Shown here piece after piece: positions 38,201 through 51,192 of a stretch of DNA of 64,000 bases; within the stretch, counting starts at the first letter, position 1, and each line of letters opens with the position of its first letter. The notes under the pieces are model-generated. The model did no database searches. It was not told where the DNA came from and saw only the letters and a list, made by a program, of their open reading frames with translations. The DNA is from Mansonella perstans. Lineage: Eukaryota > Nematoda > Chromadorea > Rhabditida > Onchocercidae. The position numbers and the translations under genes were made by a program. The stretch spans positions 310,001-374,000 of the forward strand of contig JBAMDO010000048.1 of assembly GCA_037074765.1 (NCBI GenBank), read 5' to 3'.

Positions 38201-39837
38201 ACCTAAGATAGTTATGCTTGTGCTGGTAGAAAAACACGATTAAAAGGTCCCATCTATTTCATTTCAAGGTAAATTTAACAAAATGTTATTTGTCACTTGG
38301 AAATTTTCGAAAATTTCGACAGTTATGATTGATATTTTATTTCAGGTAAATATTGCCATCCAGCGAGTACCTTATGGGACAATTTACACATTGCAGAAAA
38401 CGAAACAGAATTTTGATGTGGGCTTGGTTTTGGATAAACGTAAAATCAAGGTAATGCTTAATACTGTTAGTTGGGAACCCAAGCAATTTTTTGACATAGT
38501 CGGAAATTTTATCAAATCTCTGCAGCTTATTTCAGCTGGCTGACGTACATGAAGGGTCACCAGCATGGAAAGCTGGTATCCGGCCCATAGTTCCGGCAGT
38601 TACGCGAATAGGCACAACTCCTGCCTGTATTACTTGTATAGATGGGCACACTTTGAATATGTTTTCAAAAGATGGTGAAATCTTCAGGTATATCGATGCT
38701 TTACCTTTGTCTGTTTTCACTGTTATGGTACAACCTTATGATTTTGTCAAAATTCTAAAGCGAAGTTTAAAGAAATTGAAAAATGTAAACGATTTTATTC
38801 ACTAATTACTTTGTCATATTTTCAAACAATGCATTAATTGCGCAATTTTTCTTTCATGGTTATTTTACCTTTTTAATTTTTAGAATTGTAATTGTAATAA
38901 CTTCACTATATATATATATATATACAAGCTTGAAAAATGAATGATTCAGTGAAAAAGTCTGTTATAACTCTGACTTTTGGAATGTTCTAATAATATCGAT
39001 TATTGTTTAATGAAGAGTGTGATACGTTAAATCTTATGATACATTTCATTGTACATATTGGAGATTTTTCTTTCACATAAGAGTGGGCCAAGCACTCAGC
39101 AAAAAAGTATCTCTTATGCAATAGCAAAAAAAAAAAAAAAAACCTTAGGTTGCAAGCTTTAACATATAAAATTTCCGGATATCATCTTTGCAACATGAAT
39201 AAAAAAGTTACAAAAGAGCTAATATAAAGTTTGGATAACAATAAATTCTCCACACTTCGTAACCATCTTCAATTAAATTCATCCTTTACTTTTTGCTGTT
39301 AAAGTCAATCCTTTACGCCGACTATGAATGCCTCATAATGGGCAACATTGAAAACACAGTGCAGCATCTTTATCTCGAGACCAGATTTTTTTCGGGTCCC
39401 TGAGATTTCTTCGAATTCATGATAAACTAATGAAAGTGTATAGCTACAGACTATCCATGTAACTCCTCTTTATACACTCACTGGGCATTTGAGACTGTGA
39501 AGTTTCACAGTGATTGATCCTCTGTGGAACAGAAAATGATTAATTGTTTATTAATGAGGAGGTCAAGTTGGGGATTTAAACATTTGATCAATAAATTCCT
39601 GCAGTATTCATTATGACTGTACTAGATTATTCGTCTCATACGATCATTACTGAAATTGTCAGTTTATTTCTAGCAAAACTAAACAACACTGGTTCACTAT
39701 ACGGATATTGGTAAACTATGTGATAAATTTAATTATGTGAATTCTTAAATCATTTTATTTTCAGTAACATTTAATTTTAGATTATTATCAGATTGCCTCT
39801 TCTAAGCTCAGCTGAAACTTCAAGAACTTTATCATAA
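35223..39837 (+). CDS. PH / proline-rich / PDZ-like protein, about 592 aa
   Basis: No named family recognised. Exons: 35223-35306, 35387-35490, 35584-35715, 35901-36137, tentative micro-exon 36185-36200, 36396-36629, 36840-36970, 37331-37720, 37987-38134, 38346-38450, 38536-38687, 39792-39837. Residues 1 to about 180 look like a PH domain (SWLQHVVHKKGG, KWVVLCVHDERIPLLEWYF, closing helix DCDDWIRS). Next is a low-complexity linker with PPLPPSL and TPPPLPPRN, likely SH3 or WW ligands, and IYDNP, a phosphotyrosine-like motif. The C-terminal third has two PDZ-like units: WTAAAEKYFTGQLFVGDQLVRI and FDVGLVLDKRKIKLADVHEGSPAWKAGI. Such proteins are usually membrane-linked scaffolds; function here is inference. 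Start: second of three clustered ATGs (the first and third stop at once), 24 bases after TTTTCAG (35199), a likely trans-splice site. The join between 36137 and 36396 is uncertain, and the last exon has an alternative at 40002-40059. Confidence 0.7.
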
Positions 39838-40012
39838 TTGCTGCTACATTGTGGAATAAGTTAGAAATCGTATTTTACTGAAATGTTTAGTCATTGTCTC
39901 ATCTTTGGTTATAGTGATCTTATTTGTAATACTACAACGGAGGATTGATCGTACATGTGTTTGGAGGGAACCGATTTGACCCAAATTGGTACATGTTTTA
40001 GGATAAAAAGTG

Positions 40013-42825
40013 ATGGATCATTCGCCACCACTTACTCCTCCGTCATCGCCAAGTTGTAAGGGTGCTACATCGGCATTATCATTTCATGGAATTCATCCTA
40101 TCAGTACACCAACCGCAAATTGCTGGGCCGATTGTCTTGGAGTTTCGCCGCTTTACCATCAACAAAAGTAAGGTTTTGTTTACAGTATCTAGCAAGAAAT
40201 TCATTCAAACTTGAGAGCAGAAATGAAATGCCTGAGTTTTCTTTCATTTCTAAAAAGTGTGTAACATGAAATATATACGATCATCATTATCGCGATGGCT
40301 TTTCGTAAATTGCCGTCAATATTTATAATATCCATCGATTTCCGTAATCCCATCATTTCTGTGCGGTAGTTTGTCTGATGTAAATATCGAAACATGAAAT
40401 CCATTTATTTTCCATGAATAGACATTCTCAATTTCTTTTCCAGGAATAGGCGTTCTTAGCGATTTGCGATTCATTTTTCAAACACATCTCCTTTCTTTTT
40501 TGAAGCTTCCTATTCTTTTTTAAAATGCGTGACATTAAATTTGATTCAGCCAGCAAAAGCAATAGATTATCTACAATGTTTTCCTTGCGGTGTTAAGGTA
40601 GTAACGCTTGAGATTCAGCAATCTTCGCGAAAATGCTCTATAAAACTCCACTTTTAAAACATGCATTTTTTGTTTTAGGTAGAACTGTGTATATTTTTAT
40701 AAAAAAAGTGTATGAAGTGAAAATGTGTGCATGTGTTTTATAATTTTTGCGTGTGTGAATATACATATTTGAAGTTGCTATGGGATGCTGCATATTTTCT
40801 TTATTACTAGTCATTTTTTTCCTTTAGTTCGGTTCGATGGCAGAGCGCAGCACAAATTTACCAAAGCTATCAAAGCAGTCGGACACATAGTCGTGCTCAC
40901 AGTCCAGCAGCGGATGGATTTCACGAGGCATTCATGTACCCTCCCAGTTTGACTCCAGCCTTAATATCCGATCATCTTTCCACTATTTACAACACTTTCG
41001 GGTATGAATTGTAAATTTTCTCGTAAGTTTGTCTTTCAGAAACCTTGTTTTTGTGTCCTTCTTACTACCATGAAAGTTGTTTGGTACGAGAATTCGAATT
41101 AATTCTAAAACGTCATCTTGAGTCAATTGCATTCACTAATTGTGTTTTAAGATTCAAATACCAGATGCATATTACTATTTCATATTTGTTGCCAAAGTTG
41201 TTTGCCAGAGTGATAAACTTGTTCTGGCTTGGATAATTACCACTGTTGGATATACTTATTAAATATTTGCTAGTTCTCAGAAAATCTGTAAGTCGGGAAA
41301 AAGCTGGTACTTGAAACTGAGCACTTGAAGGTACTTGAATATTTTTCATATGGTGTATTGGACTTTTCAAATGGTACACTTGATGTTTTTTCAGAACACC
41401 ATTTTCTCTCGTTGAAATAGGTCGCGCTAATCGAAAACGTCACGCTGAAGTTGGTGATACACTGAATGAGCAAAGTGTTGGTGGCCCTTTAGAATTAGAA
41501 GCTATCGCTGCTGTGCATGAACTTTCAAATGAAGTGCGTTCAATTGCTGTCTCAGAAATCTTGCCGAGAACGGCCGATTTGATTTTTGTAAATATCAAAA
41601 CTGTCGAGGGTTAGCATCTCTTTTTTCAAATTTCTTATAGTTTTTAGACTCTTATAGCAGAAGAAATTTCTATTTGTTTTGTTAGTTTTTTACATGACTG
41701 ATGTTGGCTTCTGTTAGGTCAGGCTTTCCATAGTATTAGGGTTCCAAGATAGTCGATCTCTGGAACATACTGAGATGTTTTGAAGGTTTTTTTTTTGTAT
41801 TAACATAAGCAAGTGAAGCAACTGGTGAAGGAGTCGTAACTTAGAAAGTGGTGCGTTTTGTATTAATTTTTTTCTATTTCTCATTGTATTGGACAATTAA
41901 TTTTGCCAGTGTATTATTTTTCAAGTTTTTATTAATGTGAAGACCAAAATTTCATGAAGTGTCCTACTTCATTTCTGAATTCATTATTAAACTATAAGCA
42001 GGTCATCCGTATACGTTAGAATTAACGATGAAAGGATGGAGGATTGCATCGTTGCAGTGTGATAGTATGAATGGAGATTATAAACGGGTATTGTGTTAGT
42101 ACACTGGTTTTTTTTTTTCAAACTGTTTAGCTTGATTTTTGTTTTTCAAAGATAATTGCCGCTTTCTCTTTCGCTAATTCTACTGATTATGTAAATATCG
42201 AGCAACAAATTCTGTTAGATACCAAAATTAATTCAAATATCTAGCAATTGCTATGATGTATTTTTTTGCAGGTTGAATTACACGCGAAGTATTATGATAA
42301 TGCTAGGCAACTTCTTGAAGAGATTTCACCAGCACATTCGCAGTACTTTACCAAATGTTTGACTGAGAAATTAACTCAACTTCACGCCTGGAGGAAAGCT
42401 CAGGTTGTTTTATCACTAAATAGAGTTTTTCTAAAATCGGTATTTAAAATCGAGAACAGTCATCTCTTAGTAAAATCCAGTGAGAACTTATTAACTTCAG
42501 GTCTCTATGATAGATTTATGTAAGTTTAATTTTTATGGATTTATTATCATTCATATCTTGTTATATGTATTGTTAACACTGCGTTCTTACCACCCGCATT
42601 TGAACTATAAACGTTTTTGCGAACTTTAGATTTTGTTGTTGAATCTGTTTCATGTTTGTTTTTTTGTAGGAGGAAATGGAAGATGTGGATGTGGAGTCAT
42701 TCGACAAAGAAACAGCCATAATTTCAACGAACTCGAAAGAAGAAACAAAAGAAAATGAAGGAGAAAATGACGACTTATCAGATGAAGGTCTTATCTTCAA
42801 TGTTAAGGAAAGTGGTAATAGGTGA
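40013..42825 (+). CDS. GSKIP-domain protein with Ser/Pro-rich N-terminus, about 305 aa
   Basis: Exons: 40013-40167, 40828-41001, 41395-41609, 42002-42087, 42272-42403, 42670-42825. The central part (about 125-253) matches the GSK3-interaction-protein fold: ELEAIAAVHELSNEVRSIAV, RTADLIFVNIKTVEG, HPYTLELTMKGWRIASLQ, YYDNARQLLEEISPAH, FTKCLTEKLTQLHAWRK, collinear with human GSKIP from memory. GSKIP proteins bind GSK3 and PKA. The N-terminal 115 residues (MDHSPPLTPPSSPSCKG...) are Ser/Pro/His-rich and absent from vertebrate GSKIP. The last exon adds an acidic Glu/Asp-rich tail. The start lies 12 bases after a TTTTAG acceptor (40001), which is 164 bases after the PH/PDZ stop: typical downstream-operon spacing. 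The terminal TGA overlaps a good splice-donor sequence (AG/GTGAAA), so a longer form is possible. Confidence 0.82.
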
Positions 42826-45800
42826 AATGTTCTGTTGCTTCCCTTTCTTTGCAAACGTTCTTTGTAAATTTTGAAGTTGACTTAATATCACTGGCATTAA
42901 TAGTGATATCCAGATAGATATTAGCTGAAACTTGTATCTGGAACAGGAGCAGTAAAATCAGGCTCAAGTAGGTAGCATAGTTCCATCTTGCTTTTGGAAA
43001 ACTTTCAAAGTATGAAAAAGAACAGAATAGAGACCACGCACTTGTATGATTTTTCACACAGAAAAAAGTCCTTGAAAAAACCATTTTCAATTTTTCAACT
43101 TTATATTTATGTAACCAACTACGTTGTTACGTTACATACGCTTTTTTACCATGAAAATTTTGTCTTTTTATTAGAGAAAATTGACGGTGAAATTTCTTTG
43201 TGTTGCTTGACACGGACGTAAGGAGTATGATAAAGGGTTTATTGATGACGTTGATAGATTTCTTATCCTTAGATTATTAGCGAATACAGAGAATACAGTT
43301 ATGGTTAGGTTTCTTGTTGCTGTAAAGATGTTAAGGTGAGATTCTGTATGTTGAGTAATTGAACTGGAGCTTAAGATACGGAATCAAGAACACCAAATGA
43401 ACCTTATATCCCGGATAGGCAATGGAAACCCTTTATATAGTGGAGGTGGTTTATAAAACCTAATACATTACATGATTTATTCTCAAGCGAGAAGAATTTG
43501 GATGTGAATTGGTTTACGGAATGTATAAAACGTTCTTACCATAGATTCGTTATTAGAACATTTTCACTCAATTTGAGATTAGATAAATGACTTATCACTT
43601 TAATTTATTTCTTGTGTAATAAATCTTTCATATGGGAAATATTCTAAACAGTCTTTAGAAATCTGTAATACAACTATTTTCATTTTTCAATATATTATAA
43701 ATTTTTCTAGTTTTCCGACAATTTCTTGTTTCATTGTATTCGAATGTGCTCCTCTTTTGATGAACCCTTTTCTTCACCGTACATTTCTGCCAGTATTAAT
43801 GGACAATATTCTTTGTTAAAAAGCCATGAAAACTCTTCCAGGGAGACGTATATGCAGCTAACTTCCCAACTATCGTATCGCTGGTTTAATCTGGGCCTCA
43901 CCCATTCTAATTAAGTTACATGTAATAGCCTTCACTCCGTTCACTTCTCATTTTCTGTCGCCTTAATCTATGGCGGGTTTCGCTTTAGTTTTAGATTGTC
44001 GCTTCGAAGAAATGTTAGGAAAATTTGGTTTACAAAAGAAAGATAATTTGCTTGCCATATAAGCCTGTCCAAGAAGTTGTAATTTGGGAATTAGAAGCTG
44101 TGCCCTGTAATCTGTTTTGGATAAGTAAATAGGCGGTTGGTGTTTGAGATTTGTTTCAAAATTTTATCGGTTTTAAGTCTGTTATCGTAACAGTTTTCAT
44201 TATTTAGGGTATGTATTCTTTGCTAAATCATTTCTTCTCATCAATAAAAAAAAAGATTTATTTGGATGTAGTTTATCCGCAGTTTCATTTTGTGTTTTAA
44301 TCTGCATTATAAAACGATTTTCCTTTGCTTTTGTAGATACAAGCAGAACACTTAAGTGAGTGATTAATATTTTAACAGTATTTTTATATGTCATGCAAAT
44401 TGCAACTGAAAATAATTATTCGGGATTTGAAGCTGTGCATTTGATATGTAGCATTTTAAAAAGAACTTCAATTTAAAGAGAAAAAAAATGAATTCGAAAG
44501 AAAAATCTGATTAAAACTCACCATCAAATCACTTAATATGTTCAGAAATAATATTTTGCAGTTTTTAAATAATTTTGTACTGTTTTTGCATTAAAGTTAG
44601 GACATGTGTTTGAAGAGTCGGTAGTTGTCACATTTTTCCGTCTTTCATGTTTTGTTTCATGGAGGTTTGTTTTTGATGCGTTTTAATTATGTAACCCGTT
44701 AGTGGCCGTTCATTTATTCGTTTATGTATTGTAAAATGTGAGTTGCTTGCTAATTTTATGATTTCTGGATTGAATTCGGGCCATTCTAGTTGTTTTAATT
44801 TCTGTTAGTTAATTTAGCTGAAGTTTTTTTGGCGTTCTTGAAAAATTGGCAGCTTTAGCGTTTTTTTTTTTAATTTCTGATGACTTATTCTATGCAAATT
44901 TGTTTCCGTACCTTTTAAATCATGTAACTTTTTAATGCAAATATGTTTATATTAGTTGGATTTCACAGTATTTGCTTTGAAAATTTTTCATGTTTCCATG
45001 TTTCCCTTCAAAAAATAAAGTGACGATAAATAAAAAAATCGAGGTTGGACACTTTGATACAATCGAGAAAAATTTACCCAAATATTATCCGGAAAAGTCA
45101 AAAACAAGAGTGGGTCTAGAGTTTTTAGAGGCAAATTGAAGTGAATGCGGGTGTGACTCAAAGAATAACTGCAAATAAGACCTGAAGTTATCGGAAGTGG
45201 TAACAGGTGAAGTTTGTTGCTTTATGACTAAAGTTTTATTTACTTCTTGATTTTGCTAGGAATAAGTAGTGTTCTGTACAATCCAGCAGCTTAATTTTGG
45301 TTTGCAGGTACATTTTTCTATGATTAATAAAAACACTCTTTTGAAAGCAGTGTCTTAGCTCTCATAATTCGATGCATTAGTTTTTCGGATTTCAAGTGTG
45401 TGATTCTTGTTATTTTGCAGAAATAAGCGTTGGAAAATATATAAGTGAATCAATCGCTTAAAATTTCACTTTCTTTAAGTTATTTCTAAGTTTAGTTTTA
45501 GTTTATGGTTGTTTTATTTTGAGTTTCATGGAAAATCTCGCGAACTGAAAACAGATTTAGGAACATTTGGGAAAGGTGCCATATATACAAATACAAAAAA
45601 TAATTGAACAAATTATCCAAATCATACTAGCTGACAATTTTTGGCCGGAATTCGGCAATATAAAATAAAGCAGCCGATTCTTTTAGAAATCTAGAAAATC
45701 TGTGTTTTTTTCTTTGTCAGAAAGAGGATGTTACAGGAAGCACTTTTTATTTATGTTTTTGATGGGATGTGAAGCAGGAATGGAGAGGTCAAAGATAGAA

Positions 45801-46912
45801 CTGCACGAAATAATTTCTTTTCTTTTTCGAAACTGTGAAGAAAAGACTTGTTAAAGACAAGATTTTTGAATTTCAAGGAGCATGATGCAAGACAGTGAGA
45901 CCTTCGCTCTGGGGTTTAATTTACTGAATGATAATTATTTTAGATACGCAAAAAATAGTCGCCGTCTTATAAATGGTTTGACAGTGTATATTAATTTTCT
46001 GTCATGTGCAATCAGAAACAGGTATTTTTTCCTTACACTTTTTGTGCTTCTTGTCGTTTATTAGAAATTGCATTTGTTTAAACTTGGAAATGTTCGACCG
46101 AGAACGTAATGATAAATATTTTGCTCAAACACATTTGTGTTTGAACAAAATATTCAGACTGTTTTGAAGTGAAATAAAAGACAGTTTGGTTAAAAAAGTC
46201 TATCGACCAATGCAAGTTGATCAGGATTGCTACGTGTTTCGGAATATATAGCAACGATTTTTCAGATTCAGCAAGAAATTTGCTCAGTTTTCTCTCAAAA
46301 ACTTCGCGGAATTGGAGTAAATCGGAATTTCATTCCAATAAATTTCAATTCATCAAAATGTAAAATGATGAATGAGTAAACATAATTTCAATATTAGTGA
46401 CAACGGTAGTAGCGTTGATAGAAAGAATGTGAGCAGTGAATTAGATGTTGATTATGTTATTTTTAATTAAATAAGTGCAGTTGACCTTATAATTTATGAA
46501 TCAATGCGGTTAGGAACTAGTTGGATAGCAATCATTTGGTGATTTTATCACGCTCACCTTTTTGCATTGCTAGAAGATTCATTGTTTAATTAATACTTTC
46601 GAACAGCAACATTGGAAGTAATGATAAGCGAGTAGTTTCATGCCGTTCAAATTATATAATGTTCGAAACTTAAGGGCTAGGGTTGATGTCGATACCAATT
46701 TTAAATTTATATTCAAAACTGCAACTATGGAGAAGAAATCAGCATTGCAGTTTGGGTGTGTGCATGTTTGCGTGTATTACGGGTTTGAATGTATGCTTGG
46801 GTGTGTGTGTGTGTGTAAGCTTGTGCGCTTTCCTTAAATTTCCGACAGTCTTTTACGGGCTAGTAATTGCATCGCATCCAGTAGAATATGGTCATAAATT
46901 TTTCCAGGTAAT
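42826..46912. other. AT-rich intergenic region, no gene seen
   Basis: About 4 kb. It contains T- and A-rich tracts, a short (GT)n run at about 46801-46816, and an echo of the end of the GSKIP last exon (GTGGTAAYAGGTGAARTT) at about 45198-45215. A + open stretch at 43726-43914 follows a TTTCTAG but does not connect convincingly. No supported gene. Confidence 0.45.
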
Positions 46913-49659
46913 ATGGCTCGTGAGAAACTTCATCAACAAATACTGATCAGTTTGAAGTTTGCACTACAATACATTTTATGTATATTGTTTCGAGATTTGC
47001 CTCGAATGATTACATTGAAAAGGAAATCAATAAGCAATCAGGTTATAGTTTCTAGCCATTGCTGAGAATTTTGAGAATGTTTTGGGCATTTCTTTAGTGC
47101 ATTAGTAAAAATATGAATCGATTTCTTGGAAAGAAATAGCAAATCAGCGTCAGTGAGCTATCAAATAATGAATTATATAATTATGAGCCAGCCATTATCA
47201 AGCGTGTTTGTAATAGTTTGTGATTAAATGATAGCAGTGGTGGTATTATTTTGGTTCCAACTTAATTTTACCGAGAAGTTGAACGAGAATTTCTAAATCA
47301 TGTAGAAAAGCTAGGTTTCTCGAGCACTTTGTTAGCATAAAAGACTGTATAACCAATTATCAAAATCATTCATTTTTCTTTGGGTGGTTGTTATCACTGG
47401 TGGTGCATCGGGAATTGGTAAAGGACTGGCTCAGAAAATTGCATTAGAGGAGAATGCCATCGTCTGCATTCTGGATATTAATCAGGTAATATTTTATTTG
47501 AGGTTCATTAAAATTGTAAAATTTGCATATTTTATTCCGAAAAGTTCTCAATTCATGATTATATTTAGGATAAGTCTCAGGAAAAATGATTTACGAAGGC
47601 TTAAGACAAATCGGGCTGATAGAAACTGTTAACAAACAGTGCAGATGAATTTGCCATGTTGGACCAGAAAAAAAGAATACAGTGATTTTTATGAACAGTG
47701 GGGTTTCTGCTGAAATCGGCAATTCAATAGGTTTATTAAATTAATGAGATGTCATTCGTCACACAATAGACAAAACTGTATAAGAATATGAGCTTTTTTT
47801 AAAGAACTTACTGGCTGATTCATGGCAAAAAATGACATTTCACAGGAAGAAGGAATTCGAACTGTGTCACAAATTATTGAAAATGGTGGACGCGCGTATT
47901 TTTTCTTCTGTGATGTTGCAAAATCTGATGAAGTAAAACTGTGCGCACAACAAATATTCAGTAATACAAAAATTGGTGTGTCAGTTTTTAGACTGACAGT
48001 TCATATTTACACTCTTCTGTTTAACAGGCCTCTATAATGACTATAATTCTGAAGTGTTTGAGACAAGTTCCATATAATAATTACGTACTTGAATACGGTG
48101 TGCTACACTAAAGCTTCTTTCACTCCTATATTGTCTTTTTTGCAACTTATTCACTTACAACCATTTCCATAAACTAATAATTCGAAAAAGTTTGAAATTG
48201 GATTTTGCAAGCTAATGAACGCTGAAGTTTTGAGACGACTAAATTGATTACCAACAATGTTTTATTGGTGTAGATCTGAACTATTTTTCTAAAGCATAAT
48301 GCAAAACATGAAGTAGAAGGAAGAAAGCTTTTTCGTTTTTGTTTGCATGGAGAAAAAAGCAAAATACCTTTTACAAAACGATCATAATTTTTAGGCGGTA
48401 TTGATATCTTAATTTGCAATGCATCAATACTCCGAATCGGTAAACTCATAGATTTGGATGATAAGGATTATCAAGATACAGTGAATGTCAACATTCTCGG
48501 TTATATTTATGTTAGTTTCAATGATGCAAGAATTTTTTTCCGTCGAAATATTTTATCTCACTAGAATCATTTTCTACCACATTCAAGGCGATATTTGAAC
48601 AAATTCATTTTTTAATCCTGATTTTCTCTCATCATTGTTGAGCCGATTAAAGATTTAGACAATAAGAGCATTTTTGCCGCATATGATGGATCGAAATCAT
48701 GGGCAAATTGTGGCTATCGGCTCGGTTTGTAGTTATTATGGAGATTATCTTGGAACTGCTTATTGGTAACATTTAACACGCTGCAATTTCAAAATTTTGA
48801 AAATTTCAAAAAAAAAAATTTTAAAAATAGAATTTACTTGTATGTATCATATGTATCAAATCCATTTTCTCACTGGTTTTCATTTACAGCACTAGTGATT
48901 AAGAATACACATACTCCTAAAAAATATTTAGTAAGCAAAACTACTGTAAAAAGTGTAAACCTTTTTTAAAATAATTTTGTTATTTTCATTAACTACTCAT
49001 CACTATTGGTATAATACTGTAGCACAGCAAAATTTGCAATCCGCGGATTAATGGAAACACTTCAAATGGAACTTTATGAAGAAGAGAAAAGTGGTGTAGT
49101 GTTGACAACCGTTTATCCATATTTCGTTGATACAGCACTTGTTTCAAACAATATGACGGAACCGTTTAGTACGTGAGTTTTACTTTTGTTGCAACTTCAA
49201 ATACCTGAGTTGCTTCATGCAAGATTTTTATTGAATTTTGCAAGTGTTTCAAAAAGTGATTAATTGCTTCTGTTAACTCAAACTTGTGATCAAGAATTTT
49301 GTTTCATTTTCAATGACAGTAAATAGTGCTGATGATCTCCGCGAATTAATTTCATGCCTGGATTTTTGAAGATTTTACGATGTAATGTCATTGGATAAAT
49401 GCGTTGGAGAAATTCTGGATGCAGTTCTAAAGGAACGAATGCATTGTTTTATACCGCAATCTCTAGCGTTACTTTGTAATACTGCAAAATGGTTTGTGAA
49501 AACTATGATATGTAAAATTAATATTATGTACAGATGACTGAGTGATTTATTGATTTCTGTTCCGCTAGTTTCACATAACTTTTCCATTTTTTCAGCTTTC
49601 TTACATGCACAACTTTCCTAAGGAAAATTGTTGCGCCTACTTTTTTTTTGTCCGTTTGA
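46913..49659 (+). CDS. Short-chain dehydrogenase/reductase (membrane-anchored SDR16C-like), about 321 aa
   Basis: NAD(P)-dependent oxidoreductase of the classical SDR fold, nearest to the retinol/steroid dehydrogenase (dhs) branch. Exons: 46913-47041, 47336-47485, 47846-47975, 48395-48510, 48659-48765, 49023-49172, 49372-49491, 49596-49659. The N-terminal exon encodes a hydrophobic segment followed by basic residues (MITLKRKSISNQ), as in membrane-anchored members. Cofactor motif TGGASGIG (about 65-71 region), CNAS in place of NNAG, active site Y210-C-T-A-K214, then TVYPYFVDTALV in the 'HP-FV-T' position, and a hydrophobic C-terminus. The ATG is five bases after TTTTTCCAG (46907), a likely trans-splice site. 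Exon 2 using the canonical AG adds 16 residues before the first beta strand; see findings. Substrate cannot be told from sequence. Confidence 0.85.
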
Positions 49660-51153
49660 ACGTTTTGAATGACGAAAACCAATGTACACTTTTAGCCACA
49701 TTATACTGCGCTGCATAGTTCATTATCTCAGACTTAGTAATTATTTATTATCCGAGTTAAATTTTTACAAAGGTGGTAGCAAGTTAAACGGAGAGACAGG
49801 AGAGGGGATTTCACAGTTCTGTTGTCTCTTCAACTTTTCAACCAAGAAAATGGGTTAACGGGACTTGGAATAATATTAAGATTCAAGGCCAAAGTATTGT
49901 AAAGGAATAGTTGTGGAGGATTTTATTACAGCTATCACGTGTATAAATTATTTCAATAGGCTTGAATCCAAAGAGAGAAAATTTTGCAACACCTAGCACT
50001 ATTAATTCTTGATTTTCTCTATTAACTGAAAATTTTCGCCTTTTACCGAAAACATTTTAGTTACATGACGAAAAACTCAATGCCGTATATAAGGCGATTG
50101 TTCAACTGCAGATATCAAATTCTCAATAAAACAGAAGGCAGTGGAGTACATGTGAATGTGAAGTAATGTTTATTAATGGAATAAGAAGATCGTCATTGAT
50201 AAAAACAATTGGATTTTTTTTTTTTTTTTGTTTGAATGATTCTCTTCTCTTTAAATTTCTGTCAATGCAGTATTTGTAACCTGTGCTGTTTTCAACCTAT
50301 CCTTCTTATTGTTCCACTTTGCAACTTCACTACTCGATTTGCCACTGTATTCGTTTATGATTAGTTATTTCATCGATAACTGTCCGACAGCGTTGAGCGT
50401 CATTAAGAAATAATTATTTAAAATCCACATGGTTAAATTATTGGCAATGCACTAGTTGTTGTTAGGCATTTTACTGCAGTGTAACTAAAGATGTACCATT
50501 GATCTTTATCAAAAAAATATTGAAGGACAAGAAGAGATTGCCACAATACTTCATGAAATTTATCATTTAATCAATTATATTTTATTTGTATGAAGAATTT
50601 GAGATTTTAGATCGCTTTATATGTGTTCATTTTTGAAAGCTTAGCATTCAGAGAGTTTAGAGTCTATATTTTCTATCGTTTTATTTAATTTCTAGCAAAT
50701 AGATGGTAGAAATGACTAGAACATTAATTTTTGCTAAAATGGTATATTATGGATAAAGGGATTGAAAGAAACATGCATTTCTGGATGAAATGCGTATGAT
50801 TCCTTGAAGACAAGTATTAAAAAAACGAATGAAATGAATAGAAGGAGAAGGAGATGGAATAAGTTATGATGTAATGAGGAAGAGAATTGTAGCTGATTCA
50901 TTCCCTATTCTCCAATGGCTATTAATTTAAAGTACCACAAAGTCTAATGCAAGGTAATAAAGAGCGTGAATCATTTACCTAAGTAATGTGAATCATTTAC
51001 CTAAGTAATGTGAATCATTTACCATTAGTCATTCTAGTTTTTATTCCATTATAAAATTGTTTTCTGCTCGCTGTAAACACTATTTTTGAACTTTTAAATT
51101 TAAATTAATGCAAGACAATCTCTTTCCTTGTGCATTACGTTGATTTAGTTATG

Positions 51154-51192
<39 letters not shown>

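Noticed and set aside
38536..38720. Minus-strand frame over the PH/PDZ gene's late exons
   Set aside because: It is antisense to a well-supported exon encoding LADVHEGSPAWKAGI.
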